Below, in pieces: positions 1 to 20,885 of a stretch of DNA of 64,000 bases. Source of the stretch: Danio rerio (taxonomy: Eukaryota > Chordata > Actinopteri > Cypriniformes > Danionidae). Numbering within the stretch: position 1 is the stretch's first letter; every line of letters begins with the position of its first letter. A program made the translations under genes and the position numbers. The notes beneath the pieces were generated by a model. The model saw only the letters and a program-made list of their open reading frames with translations, was not told the origin of the DNA and ran no database searches. The stretch spans positions 42,887,001-42,951,000 of the forward strand of contig NC_133198.1 of the NCBI RefSeq assembly GCF_049306965.1. The letters are read 5' to 3'.

Positions 1-255
1 AATTAACCTAGTTAAGCCTTCAAATGTCACTTTAAGCTGTATAGAAGAGTCTTGAAAAATATCTAGTCAAATATTATTTACTGTCATCATGGCAAAAATA
101 AAAGAAATCAGTTATTAGAGATGAGTTATTAAAACTATTATGTTTAGAAATGTGTTGAAAAAAATAATCTCCTTACTGTTAAAAAGAAATTGGGGAACAA
201 AATATACAAGGAGGCTGATAATTCAGGGTGGCTTCTAATTCTGACTTCAACTCTA
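1..255. mobile_element. High-copy AT-rich MITE, right part (cut by window edge)
   Basis: Ends with CTTCTAATTCTGACTTCAAC, the terminal repeat of a very abundant zebrafish non-autonomous DNA element. Other copies in this window lie at 5974-6928, 9372-9575, 18651-18985, 20597-20885, 24739-25075, 41508-42034, 45080-45512 and 50131-51665. It sits about 75 bp before a camk1g exon. Confidence 0.8.
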
Positions 256-301
256 TATTCATGAACAACTTCTCACAGATGATTGATATTATGTTATGTA
301 G

Positions 302-9297
<8,996 letters not shown>

Positions 9298-9371
9298 TCG
9301 GCTGCACTGCAAAAGCATGATTTTTGACAGGTAGAGATGATCTATTGATTGTTTCATAATACAAACACAAT

Positions 9372-9575
9372 TGAAGTCAAAATTATTAGCCATCCTGTGA
9401 TTTATTTTATTTTATTTATTTATTTAATTTTTTTTTATTTTGTAAAATATTTTCCAGACAATGTTTAACAGATTCAGGAAATTTTTACAGTATTTCCTAT
9501 AATATTTTTTCTTCTGGAGAAAGTCTTGTTTGTTTTATTTCGGCTAGAATAAAAGCAGCTTTAACTAAATAAAAG
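9372..9575. mobile_element. AT-rich MITE fragment downstream of camk1g stop
   Basis: Begins TTGAAGTCAAAATTATTAGC, includes CTTCTGGAGAAAGTCTTGTT and ends in the GCTAGAATAAAAGCAG block of the family. It contains AATAAA motifs at 9547-9552 and 9566-9571 that could serve as poly(A) signals for camk1g. Confidence 0.75.
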
Positions 9576-9638
9576 CTGACTTTAACTGTACTTGCAAATG
9601 TGCAAATGCTGAATGTCTGTTTCTCTTGTTCGCCGCAG

Positions 9639-9756
9639 GTCTGTGACCTCTTACCGGCCGCTGGCTGCTTTCTGTGGGCAGATCCCGCTGCTCTGCCCCG
9701 GTCAAAAGTGTTGTCAGGACAGTTGGCCGCCGGCCCGCACCGTCCTCCAATCCTGA
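9639..9756 (+). other. Candidate alternative last exon or 3' UTR exon of camk1g
   Basis: A pyrimidine-rich tract ending CGCCGCAG (AG at 9637-9638) precedes a CpG-rich block that stands out from its AT-rich surroundings. If joined to the donor at 7348 it continues the reading frame for 38 codons (starting SVTSYRPL) to a TGA at 9754-9756, giving a tail without the CaaX box. If joined to a possible donor in the last exon just after the normal stop (ACAG/GTAGAG, about 9331) it would be 3' UTR. No transcript evidence is available here. Confidence 0.35.
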
Positions 9757-10096
9757 AGTTTAGGAGAGTGCCTCCAAATTCTGCAAACAGAGCACAAATA
9801 CAGCCCTTCACACACTCACAAACAACGCAGTATCCCTGTACCATGATTGGTGCCGAACACCAAAACTCTGTATTTTTCATTTGACGAAGCAGTTTTACAT
9901 GATCAAGGTCAATTAATCTCTCTGTATTACCACACATTTGGAGCAGGGGTCCGTGTTACTGGACTCTTGAGTATTATTTTGTGCTTTTGTACATATTATT
10001 CTCCGTGATGCATGGCTAGTTTGTAAAATGTGCAATAATGTGTCATTTTAGTGTGTAAAAACCTCAGTACACTTCACTGTAAGACATATTAGATTG

Positions 10097-10566
10097 TAGG
10101 GCTGCACAATATTGGGCAAAAAAATAAATATTATCTCTATTTCGGACAATTTTGATCATTTTGGATTGGGATTATTCTGTAGGGCAATGAATCTGCATAA
10201 AATATAATAATCTACAAGCATGGATAAATTCGATATAAAAAAGATACAAATGAAATAAACAATGCTTTACGGGTTTTCTGAGGAGTCCAACAGTATTCTG
10301 GTGTACAGTAACTGAATGAGCAAATGTCAAATAATACTGTGTAGTCTTCGTTGTATAATTAATTTGATAAAATTAATCATTATTAAAGTTACAAACAGTA
10401 AAATTTCTTACACCTGAGTCCTTCTAAAATCCTCATGCAATCACAGGCCTAAAAAAAACGCATGCAAACTAAAATCCAGACTCTACATTGCATATATTGC
10501 GATGTGAGTATTGCGAATGGTCACATTGAAATATCCATGATGAACTGATATATTGTGCAGCTCTAC
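10097..10566. mobile_element. MITE with GTAGGGCTGCACAATAT ends
   Basis: Left end TAGGGCTGCACAATATTGGG and right end GATATATTGTGCAGCTCTAC are inverted repeats about 470 bp apart. No coding capacity. Confidence 0.7.
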
Positions 10567-10632
10567 TAGGGGCCGATCACACCGAACGTGCTTTTTGCAA
10601 TGAGAGGCACCTTTTTTGAATGGTTTTCTAAT

Positions 10633-12421
10633 GGGGCGTTCACATCTGATGCGGCTTGCATAAATAAAATTGCACTATTCACGCATGATGCATGATCATT
10701 TTGATTTTATTCGCCTCATTCACGCATCAAATTCGCTTTATTCATGTATCAAATTCATTTCACAATACTGCTGTGTGCCCAGTGACTCTAGTTTCTTTGC
10801 TAAATGGCTACTATGGATTTTATTGAGAGAGTAGCTGTGCTTCAGGTGCTTTAGTAAGGCTGAAAAACAGCGTAGATTTATTTGGTGCTATATCTGAGTC
10901 CACTAGATCCTTTCACATGTGCACCCATCTCTGTAAGTTTACCACTCCTCCAGAAACTATACCTAGATGATAGAAGCTTTCAGGGGTACTTCGGACTGAG
11001 CCGAGCCCAGTTTGATGAGCTGTTGTCCGGTGTCAGCAGCAGGATTTCCCCTCGGGACACGCACTACAGGCACTGCGTTATAATCATGCCCATACTAGAA
11101 CAAGCTTCTGTTTGATTGACACGTCGTGAATGTCTGCTAAAGTTCAGATTTTCCAACTTGAGTGATTTGTGTGTTAAGCGCATTAAACCGTTCAATTTGC
11201 ACCGCTTCATTCAAATGAATCGCATCATTTGTACCGTTTTATTCGCACCAATTGCGTTATTTTATTGCATTTATTTGTGCAAATAGTGTCATTTGTACCG
11301 CTTTGTTTGTGCGAATTGCGTCATTTGCAACACTTCATATGTATGAATCGTGACATTTGCAACGATTCATTTGCACGAATCACGTCATTTGCACCGCTTC
11401 GTTTGCACGAATCGCATCATTTGCACAGCTTCATTCGCACGAACCGCATCATTTGCACCAATTTATTCTCACATATCCCGTCATTTGCACAGCTTCATTC
11501 ACACGAATCGCGTCATTTGCACCGGGTCATTTGCACCGCTTCATTGGTGCGAATCATGTCATTCGCACCGCTTCATTAACGCGAACCATTGCCACTGTTT
11601 TATTCGCACGAATCGCATCATTGGTATTGCTTCATACATGCGAATCGTGTCATTGGCATTGCTCCATTCACATAAATCGTTTCATTGGCATTGCTTCATT
11701 CGCGCGAATCGTTTTATTGACATTGCTTCATTCACACGAATCGTGTCATTGGCATTGCTTCATTCACGCAAATTATTTTATTGGCATTGCTTCATTCGCG
11801 TGAATCGTTTTATTGACATTGCTTCATTCACGCAAATTATTTTATTGGCATTGCTTCATTCGCGTGAATCGTTTTATTGACATTGCTTCATTCACGCAAA
11901 TTATTTTATTGGCATTGCTTCATTCGCGTGAATCGTTTTATTGACATTGCTTCATTCACGCAAATTATTTTATTGGCATTGCTTCATTCGCGTGAATCGT
12001 TTTATTGGCATTGCTTCATTCACGCAAATTATTTTATTGGCATTGCTTCATTCGCGTGAATCGTTTTATTGACATTGCTTCATTCACTCGAATCGTATCA
12101 TTGGCATTGCTTCATTCACGCGAATTGTGTCATTTGCTCCACGTCATTTGCACCGCTTCATTCGCACGAATCATGTCGTTTGCACAGCTTTATTCACACG
12201 AATAGCAACGCAGGATGTCTATTTGTGTCTTTGCTTTGACAACATATGAATCACTTGTGCTTGGCGCTTTGAATGAGGTGACGTGAATGATGTAATTGAA
12301 GCAGTGCAAATGACGTGATTCGTGCAAATGACGCATTCAGGATGTCTATTCGCATCTTTCCCTTGACTTTACATTTAAATCACTCGCGCATGACGCTTAA
12401 TCCGCATCTGATGTGAAAGCA
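10633..12421 (+). mobile_element. Harbinger-related element swollen by an internal minisatellite
   Basis: Inverted ends GCGTTCACATCTGATGCGG (left) and CCGCATCTGATGTGAAAGC (right) bound about 1.8 kb. Near the left, 10918-11076 encodes KLYLDDRSFQGYFGLSRAQF and RISPRDTHYR, like the N-terminal part of PIF/Harbinger transposases. The DDE core is absent; a tandem array (11190-12205) fills the rest. A second possible end, GGGGCCGATCACACCGAACG, lies just outside at 10569. Confidence 0.65.
11190..12205. repeat. 32-bp minisatellite with 64-bp higher-order units
   Basis: Unit of roughly GCTTCATTCGCGCGAATCGT plus TTTATTGACATT, degenerate at the left edge and homogeneous in the centre. From about 11765 to 12085 two unit types alternate (CACGCAAATTATTTTATTGG and CGCGTGAATCGTTTTATTGA), giving five 64-bp periods anchored at 11765, 11829, 11893, 11957 and 12021. 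The long open frames here (all three + frames in places) are a by-product of repeats without stops. Confidence 0.92.
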
Positions 12422-13639
12422 TAATAATGCTCTCACATATATGCCATTGCATTCTTTGCGCCTGCAGTTGAAAAATAGGCAACTGAGAGGAAAAGCCAGC
12501 TACATTAGTCGCATCTTTTTTCATTCTCAAATGAAAGCAGAGGCAAAGGTTTTGTTGAGGTGACAGCAGTGTTTGTGTTGTCAAGATGACTAAAGAGTAA
12601 ATACTGTATAAGCTTATATGAAAGTATACACAAGCTGCACAATACCAATGTCCCTTTCAGGCAAGTCGTTTCACTCAGCCACCTTTTTTAATGCTTCTCG
12701 GGCTTGAATGGGGAAACATCAAATTCTCCAAAATTGCTTGCTTAATATTAAATTTCATATCAGGAATCACCAATAGAGTTAAACAACAGCTGTCGCTTTT
12801 GTCTAATTTCTAAACGTTCGAATCACACAAAATCTGCAGAAATTTGCATCTAGTCCGAGCCCCTTCCACGGAGAATCCTCAGTCTATAGCAATCGCTGAT
12901 TGGCTTCTGTACTTGAAGGCGGGGCTTCATTTGCTATATTGACGTTAAACTTTTCCCCATTCAAAACGATATGAGTGACATGTCTTGTGTATTCTATAGT
13001 CTGTGACAATACACAACTGATTGAGTAGTTGCCTAGCAACAAAAAAAGCGCAGCACACTACTTTTTTCTAGTCAACAATAAAAGGCAGCGCCTTGCTTTC
13101 TCAGATCAAAAAAGCGAATTGGGTATGATTGGCCCCTAAGCTGGAAGTTATTCGATAATTAGTTTTCTCTTTTTTCGGGTACTTTAACTAGAAAGGTTTA
13201 TTTTTGTAATGCAGAAATTATTGTGTTTATCAATTATATATTTTTTTCGTAATGAAATGGATACAAATTGTTTATTGCCTTCTTCCACCACCATAGTTGT
13301 TTTGTGCACTGTAATGCAGTACTAATACCCGACACACATGAACTTTACTGTTAGAAATACGGTATTGTTACTAATTATCGTGTAAGAAACTGAAAATGAA
13401 GTGTCTTCTGAACTAGAGGAGGTTTATGTTTGTGTAGACAGCTATACTGTCAGTGCTTTGTGTGATATTTTTACTAATAAACCCTCATATGTAAATTTTT
13501 TGGTTTTCTTGTTGGTCTGATCCCACATGAAAAAAAAATACTGTATGAATTTATAGCAAGTACTATGAATACTATAGTACATACATACACCAATTATAAC
13601 ACATTTAAAAGCTGCAATATTCAGATAAACATGCACTTT
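12422..13639. other. Intergenic, unassigned repeat-like DNA
   Basis: Holds a moderately GC-rich block (about 12660-13130) with CAATCGCTGATTGGCTTCTG and TTGAATGGGGAAACA / TTTTCCCCATTCAAA inverted motifs, suggesting an old DNA element with inverted ends about 250 bp apart. I see no gene. Confidence 0.4.
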
Positions 13640-15542
13640 AGGCAAGGTAAGTTTATTTATATAGCACATTTCATACACAATGGTAATTCAAAGTGCTTTA
13701 CATAAACAGGAATAAAAGAAACAAGAAAATAAAAATAATTAAAAGCATTAAAATAAATTATTAAAATAAAATAAATAAAAATGATTAAAAATAGATTAAA
13801 ATGTGTTAAAACATGTTTTAAAGGAAGGAAAAAGAAAAGAAAGACACAGCGATCTGTGGGACGCAGCACAGTGCTCATTCGATAAAGGCACAGCTAAACA
13901 GATGTGTTTTCAGGCTTGATTTGAACGTGCCTAATGTTGGAGCACATCTGATCATTTCTGGAAGCTGATTTCTGCAGCAGGGGGCGCAGTAGCTGAAGGC
14001 GGATTCACCCTTTGTGTTCAGTGAGCATATCAGTAATGTATTGAGCAGTGGCGGAGCCAAAGGGGTGTCCGGGGTGGCACTGGACACCCCTGACATCTGA
14101 TTGGCCACCCCAGGTGCCACCCCAAAATTTTATTTGCTGCTGGCAGGTCCTAAAGGCGATTGGCATCTCATTTGTCTAAAGACGTTACTGAACGCACAAG
14201 CAGTGTTGCCAGATTGGGCGGTTTTGATTTAGATTGTTTTTGCATTTCGGCGGGTTTTGGATAGTTTTTGGGCTGTAATCAGTCAGCTCTATCTGGCAAC
14301 ACTATTTTTAAATCAAAGCTATTTTTAAATCAAAGACGAGCCGAAGATAAGATCTTTGTTTTAAGTAAGACGAATAATAACACATCATAACATAACACTT
14401 GAAATATGTTTTATAGTTTAGCATAAGGTTTGTTTGCTTAGGAACCTTTATTATCCGCTCTGTAAGTTAATGAGGCACCGACGACATGAGTTAACTTAAT
14501 GAGAAGGAGATCAGTACGCTCTTTAGACAGTTAACGCTATACTTAATCTATGCTAGTATTACATGCACATTCCATGTATGCAAGTTATTATGTACTATTA
14601 TTATGTATTATTTATGCTCAAATATTTAGTTAATATGGGAAAGTGATGTTAGGCTAGCTGTTTGTGAGTTAATTTGTTTGAAATGGATTAGCCACCTCAT
14701 ATACTTTGATTTTATGATGCTGATTTAGATGTGCAGGTATGATAATGGATATTTTTCATTAGGATATATGTGTTTCTAACTGGATCAGATGTAACCAGAC
14801 TGTACTATTTTTGCACAGGGACAATTAAACATGAAAAGAAAGGTTGAAATGTCAGACTTCTTAATAAAGAAGCACAAACGGGAGGCAGATCAGGTTCAAA
14901 CATACCCTAGCCTTTGCACTGGATCCCACAGCAGCTCCATACCTGAGACTAGTCAGAGTCAGAGTGGTCAGACTTCAGGTCCACCAGCAGGTCAGAGCAT
15001 ATACTGGGCATTTACATGTTTCAATCAATGTTAGAATTTAAGCTGAGCTTCAGGAATGCTCCACCCAAAAAATCAAATCCTGTCATTACTTATTAATTCA
15101 TAAATAGTGTGTAGATGATGAGTAAATAATTATGTTTTCATATTTTGAATTATTTGTTGCTAATGAAATAGATTTTAGTTTTCTAAACACTTTCGTGTGT
15201 GTGTGTGTGTGGACCCCCTAAAATAGCAGTGGCCACCCTCTGGCCACCCATGTAAAAAATTCTGGCTCTGCCACTGGTATTGAGGTTATAAGCCATTTAG
15301 TGATTTATAGACCAGTAATAATGCTTCAAAATGTATTCTCAGTGTAACTGGGAGCCAGTGTAAAGACCTGAGGACAGGTGTGATGTGCTTTGATTTTTAG
15401 GCTCTGGTCAGAATCCTAGCAGCAGCGATCTGGATGAGCTGCAACTGTCTGACTATCTTTATGGGAAGGCCAGTGAGGAGTCCATTACAGTAATCCACCC
15501 TGCTGCTGATAAAAGCATGAACAAGTTTCTCTAAATCCTCAC
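13640..15542 (-). mobile_element. LINE 3' end (L2/CR1-like), split by a hAT insertion
   Basis: On the minus strand, 15542-15277 continues into 14045-13640. The downstream piece encodes the C-terminal tail of a non-LTR reverse-transcriptase ORF (TLGTFKSSLKTHLFSCAF), followed by a 3' tail reading GTGCTATATAAATAAACTTA. The 5' bulk of the LINE is missing. Clade is judged from the tail alone. Confidence 0.65.
14046..15276 (+). mobile_element. Non-autonomous hAT element with intact 8-bp target duplication
   Basis: Ends CAGTGGCGGAGCCA and TGGCTCTGCCACTG are inverted with one mismatch. The flanks are identical: GTATTGAG at 14038-14045 and at 15277-15284, the 8-bp duplication expected of hAT. At 14831 an ORF starts MKRKVEMSDFLIKKHKREAD, like the N-terminus of hAT transposases with BED/TTF-type heads, but stops after 67 codons with no catalytic region. 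It is inserted in the LINE tail. Confidence 0.9.
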
Positions 15543-15959
15543 TGGAAACAAAGCATCTATTTCTTGTGACCATTTTGTGATATGCCTACTTTGTGTTTTA
15601 ATTGTTTTTAAACTTATTTTTATTGTTCATTCATTTATTTTTAATAGTTTTAAGATCGTCCCAGTTGACAAATTCTGACCGGCTGACCTGAATACAGCGT
15701 CTGACGGTGACCGGAGAGTGGACGCTATGCAGGTCAGTCACCTGAGCTCAGATTAACACCAGACTCTTTAGTCATCATCACTACTGAGTGCAAACTAATG
15801 CCTGAAGGATGTGTTGATGTCATCGTAAGAGTCACTTCCTGTTTACTCATCATCTGCTGACTCATAACAAGGAAATCATTATTGGTAAAGTCTAGAAGAC
15901 ACATGCGATCGGAAGTTATTGATAATTATTGATATTATTACAACAATAAACTCACTGAC
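15543..15959. other. Intergenic, no gene seen
   Basis: 15660-15870 is less AT-rich than its surroundings and does not look like the repeats nearby. It has no ORF and no convincing splice pair, so it might be unique or regulatory sequence. Confidence 0.3.
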
Positions 15960-16375
15960 AACAATCATTACTGTTTTTACTTTACTGTGAGGGTTGGTTT
16001 TAGTGTAGGGTAGATGTTAATAAAATACAATTAACGGGTAATTGATAAATAATGTAAATTATTCTCTGCATAATTACTGTTTTTACAATTACTGTAAGGG
16101 TTTTTTTAGGTTGTGGTAGGAATCAGGGTTAATAAAATGCAATTTAATTGTTAATTTAATAAATAATATGAATAATACTCTACATCATTACCGTTTTTAC
16201 ATTACAGTAAGGGTTGAGGTAGGGGTTTGGGTTAATAACACAGTTTAATGGGTAATTTAATACAAATTATGAATAATACTCTGTTTAATTACTTTAAGGA
16301 TTGGGGTAGGCGTTTGGGTTAATAGCATACAATTTAATGGGTAATATAATACATAATATGAGTAATGCTTGGTAT
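15960..16375. repeat. ~110-bp tandem repeat, four degenerate copies
   Basis: Units share TTACTGTTTTTAC, GTAAGGGTTGGGGTAGG-like, GGGTTAATA and ATTTAATGGGTAATT, starting near 15967, 16070, 16186 and 16287. Confidence 0.75.
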
Positions 16376-16599
16376 AATCACATGCTTCATGTGCATGCAG
16401 TAGTCTGGGTGGTGCGCTTCTTTGGGGCTTCTCCACACTGTAATTCTTCTGGATGTGTGAAGATGGGCTCATCAGAGAACAATACAAGTTTCACATTATT
16501 CACAGCCTGAGATTTCACTGCTGGCACCATTTAAACTGACCTTTAGCATTGGTACGAGTGACTATGAGGCACAGGCTAGGCATTTAAAAAAAAATTAAA

Positions 16600-17760
16600 C
16601 CTAAGGCACTTTGAACAGTATTTCCTTTGTTTGTGATAATAATCACAAGCTATTTTGCCGAAAAAAGACAAGTAACCAAATTTAATGTTATTTGGGCTAG
16701 AAGAAGGTTACACATCGCCAGACTAGATCTGGTCGATAGGCAACTTCGCCGAGACAGTGAAATGACAGAGGAAAATCTGATTACGAGCTAAATCAAGGCT
16801 AAGGTCAGGCTATGAATATAACATATTTTTAAAAATACTAAAACAAACACCTTATAAGCCCTATGGGCTTTGCTTATATGAAGGAATGCTCATTCATTCA
16901 TTCATTTTCTTGTCGGCTTAGTCCCTTTATTAATCTGGGGTCACCACAGCAGAATGAACCGCCAACTTATCCAGCAAGTTTTTACGCAGCGGATGCCCTT
17001 CCAGCCGCAACCCATCTCTGGGAAGCATCCACACATACACACACACTCATACACTACGGACAATTTAGCCTACCCAATTTACCTGTACTGCATGTCTTTG
17101 GACTGTGGGGGAAACCGGAGAACCCGGAGGAAACCCATAGAAACGCCAACTAAGCCGAGGATCGAACCAGCGACCCAGTGACCTTCTTGCTGTGAGGTAA
17201 ACGTGCTGCCCACTGTGCCACTGCGTCGCCAAGGAATGCTATACCACAAAATATTTAGCCAAAAAAGACAGGTAACCAAATTTAGATTTTTTTGGGCTAA
17301 AGATGAGTTACACATAGCCGGACTAGATTGGGTCTATACTTCACAGAGAAAAGTAAAACTACGTCAATTACTTGCAGGTGCGTCATAAACGTTTTTCACT
17401 TTGCTTACATGATGGAGTATCATACATATCATAAGCTTTATTTAGCCAAAAACAACATGCAACCTAATTTAAGGTTTTTCGAGCTAAAATTTGAATTACA
17501 CTTAGCCGGACTAGATCTGGTCTATACTTCACCGAGAAACTGAAACTACGTCTATTACTTGCAGGTACGTCATAAACGTTATTCACTTCGCTTACATAAT
17601 GGAGTATAATTCATATCATAAGCTTTATTTTGCAAAAAAAAATATGCAACCAAATTTAAGGTTATTCGGGCTAAAATTGGGTTACACATAGCCGGGCTAG
17701 ATCTGGTCTATACTTCACCTAGCCAGTGAAATGACGGCTATTGCTTGCTGGGTAAGGTTT
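16600..17760. repeat. ~187-bp tandem repeat interrupted by a DANA SINE
   Basis: Units contain AACCAAATTTAAGGTT, GGGCTAAAATT, ACATAGCCGGACTAGATCTG and CTATACTTCACCGAGA. GCCGG anchors at 17317, 17505 and 17691 give periods of 188 and 186 bp. A more diverged unit lies at 16640-16800, before the SINE. The short ORFs at 17203 and 17328 are repeat sequence. Confidence 0.85.
16891..17230 (-). mobile_element. DANA SINE with exact 10-bp target duplication
   Basis: Reverse-oriented DANA: CATTCA tail at the left, tRNA-like head ending GTGCCACTGCGTCGCC at the right. AAGGAATGCT occurs at 16881-16890 and again at 17231-17240, a perfect target-site duplication splitting a repeat unit. Confidence 0.95.
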
Positions 17761-18650
17761 GACTATACCAGCCCAGCCATGTACATTGACCCCTTGGTAT
17801 ATATCTTAATATAATATCTTTTTTTTTTTTTTTTACTTTTCGATCTGAATGAAACTATTTACCAAGTAAAACTAATTCATTTAAAAAAATCACCAAATAA
17901 AACCAATTAATTTTTTTTAAATAGATAAAAAACAAGAAAAAGACCCAAAAACAAGCCATTAAGTTATTAAATTTAGCTTATAATGTCATTATTATATATT
18001 TATTTATTTAATTTTTAAATTTATTTTTATTTTATAGATTTTTTATTTAATTATAATATATTATATTGAATGATATATTATTATTATATATATTATATAT
18101 TATTTTATTATTATATCATTGAGAAAAAAAAATCCAATTAAAAGCAATTAATTTACACTCAAACCCAAAACAAGTCACCTCACCGGTCTGATGAGTAGCA
18201 GTGCTAATGTGCAGTATATGTGATGATTGTGCATGGTGTTCTTGTCTAGTGAGTGTGTTCTGTGTACAGTGTGAACCGTCACGTCTGCTGCTTCAGCTGG
18301 GTTTCTCAACAGTGTCTGTGCATGTAGAGAAAAGAGCATTAGGACACACACACCAGAGCGAAGCGGGTCAGAAGTCCTCAATCAGCAGCACTACAGCCTG
18401 TGAATCTACAGTGAGTCCTTTAGCCAACATTCATCCGGCCTCTCACCTCATACGCAAACAGCCTCTCCAGAGACGCAGCAATCAGCCTTTTTACTCCATT
18501 TAAAGGATGTGCTTCTGAATGGCTGCTAAAGTGAAAGGTCAGCATGTTTGCTGTTTACGAACTCATTTAATGAACAATCACCGACTCGTGCAATGCTTTT
18601 AACCTGCTGATGAAAGTGCTTAATACTGTTGATCATATTTTAACATTATA
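17761..18650. other. Intergenic, AT-rich then a GC-richer block
   Basis: 17800-18170 is low-complexity AT. 18196-18500 is more complex, with ORFs on both strands (100 aa on +) that resemble nothing I know; it may be unique non-coding DNA upstream of g0s2. Confidence 0.3.
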
Positions 18651-18985
18651 TACAGTTAAAGTCAGAATTATTCGCTCTCCCTTGAATTTTTGTTTTCTTT
18701 TTTGAATATTTCCCAAATGATGTTTAACAGAGCAAGGAAATTTTCACAGTATGTCTGATAATATTTTTTCTTCTGGACAAAGTCTGATTTGTTTTATTTT
18801 GGCTAGAAAAAATGCTGTTTTTAATTTTTTAAATGCCATTTTAAGATGAAATAAATCAGTTATTAGAGATGAGTTATTAAAGCTATTATGTTTAGAAATG
18901 TGCTGAAAAAAAATCTTCCCTACGTTAAACAGAAATTGGGGAAAAAATAATTCAGGGGGCTAATAATTCTGACCAACTCAATATT
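18651..18985. mobile_element. AT-rich MITE copy
   Basis: Begins TACAGTTAAAGTCAGAATTA and ends GGGGCTAATAATTCTGACCA. Internally deleted compared with the 41508 copy. Confidence 0.85.
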
Positions 18986-19146
18986 AATGAAAAGCATAAT
19001 AATTTAAAAATGTTATTTTTATTTGAAAGACTTCTTAAAGCAATGCTTTAATATAATAATAAGATAATAATAATATAAATGTGTGTGTGTTTAATTTTTA
19101 AAATGTATATTTTTTTATATATTATTATTATTATTTTTATTATTAT

Positions 19147-19498
19147 TATTCATTCATTCATTTTCTTTTCGACATAGTCCCTTTATTAATCAGGGGACTA
19201 AGTTGAAGTGGAATGAACCGCTAACTTATCCAGCATATGTTTTATACAGCGGATGCTCTTCCAGCTGCAACCCATCACTGGGAAACATATAGACACACTC
19301 TTTCACACACACTGTACCACATTTTTTTATTTTTGGACTTGTGGGGGAAACCGGAGCACCCAGAAGAAACCCACGCAAACACGAGGAGAACATGCAAACT
19401 CCACACAGAAACGCCAACTGACCCAGTTGAGGCTTGAACCAGCGACCTTCTTGCTGTGAAGCAAACGTGCTGCCCAATGCGCCATCGTGCAGCCCCAA
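19147..19498 (-). mobile_element. DANA SINE (reverse orientation)
   Basis: Tail CATTCATTCATTTTCTTTTC at left, head with TTGAACCAGCGACCTTCTTG at right, inserted into a TTA-rich tract so that TTATTATTATT flanks both sides. Confidence 0.92.
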
Positions 19499-19623
19499 TC
19501 TTATTATTATTATTATTATAGAGATAATATATAGAGATGTTAATTAGTGTGTTATTAAAAAAATCTAATTAATTTGCCGTTAATATTTTATATAATACCC
19601 AATTTTTTTACTAACATTTTATA

Positions 19624-19631
19624 TTAGCTTA

Positions 19632-19675
<44 letters not shown>

Positions 19676-19780
19676 GTATCTATTGTTATTTTTATTTTTA
19701 TTATTATTATTATTATTATTATATGTATCTATTGTTATTTTTATTATTATTATATGTATCTATTGTTGTTGTTATTATTA

Positions 19781-19832
<52 letters not shown>
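19624..19832. repeat. (TTA)n / (ATT)n microsatellite cluster
   Basis: Three TTA blocks separated by short TATGTATCTATTGTTATT repeats; itself a small tandem duplication. Confidence 0.95.
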
Positions 19833-20100
19833 GGAGTTTGCATCTTCTCACTGTGTTGGCGTGCTCTGGTTTCTCCCACAAGTCTAAAAAATATGTGATA
19901 TAGGTGAATTGGGTAGGCTAAATTGTCCATTGTGTATGTGTGTGAATGGGTGTGTATGGATGTTTCCCAGTGATGGGTTGCAGCTGTAAGAGCATCTGCT
20001 GCATAAAACATATGCCGGATAAGTTGGCGGTTCATTCCGCTGTAGCAAATCCAGATTAATAAACTGACTTAGCCTAAAAGAAAATTAATTATTGAATGAA
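19833..20100 (+). mobile_element. DANA SINE, head-truncated
   Basis: Starts at ATGGAGTTTGCATCTTCTCA and runs to GATAAGTTGGCGGTTCATTC and a GAATGAAT tail. The tRNA-like head is absent; the TTA microsatellite abuts the break. Confidence 0.9.
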
Positions 20101-20596
20101 TATTAATATAAAATGTACAAAAAGTCATAAACTTCATTTTTGAGAGATTTAGTATTCATAAATATAAAACCTGCAAATAATATAACAAGTAAATATTTTC
20201 TATAATGCCGAATTGTATTTAATTTGTTTATTTTATTCAAATTTAAAATGATCTCATTATTACTGTTATGATTATTATTAATAATAATGATAATAATTTT
20301 CCTATTCACTGCTTTAAAGTACAACAAACATACAAAATGACAGAATATTCGACATAATATAAATTTTGTTCTTTATAATTTTCATTAAATATCTAGTGAA
20401 GGAGTAAAGGTCTGCAGTGAAGGTCTGCTGTGTGATTGCATGGTTCTCTAATTCAGCAGGTTGATGATGAGCAGAGGCCAGTGGAGGAAAGGTCATCAGT
20501 GATGTGGCAGAGTCTACTGTCAGAGTCTCATTTGCTGTATAAACAAAAGAAACAATGGGATTTCCCATATTTATATATATAGAATAAAAGAAAAAT

Positions 20597-20885
20597 ACAG
20601 TCAAAATGATTCGCCCTCCTGTGAATTTTCTTTTTCAATTATTTTCCAAATGTTTTTTTTTACAGAGCAAGGAATTTTTAACCGTATTTCCAATAATATT
20701 TTTTTTTTCTGGAGAAATTATTTGTTTTATTTCGGCTAGAATGAAAGCAGTTTTTTATTTTTAACGTCAATATTATTAGCCCTCTTAAACTATTTTCGAC
20801 TGTCTACAGAACAAACCATAGTTAAAATGACTTGCCTAATTTCCCTAACTTACCTAATAATCTAGTTTAAATGTTACTTTGATGA
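20597..20885. mobile_element. AT-rich MITE fragment
   Basis: Begins ACAGTCAAAATGATTCGCCC and includes CTGGAGAAATTATTTG and GGCTAGAATGAAAGCAG. The far end is lost. Confidence 0.75.

Noticed and set aside
11765-12085. Regular 64-bp spacing suggestive of a CRISPR-like repeat/spacer array
   Set aside because: Both halves of each unit repeat; there are no unique spacers, and the host is a vertebrate.
11229-12205. Overlapping + strand ORFs of up to 176 aa with repeating His/Ile/Arg-rich protein
   Set aside because: They are translations of a 32/64-bp minisatellite lacking stops in several frames at once; no start context, conservation argument or domain.
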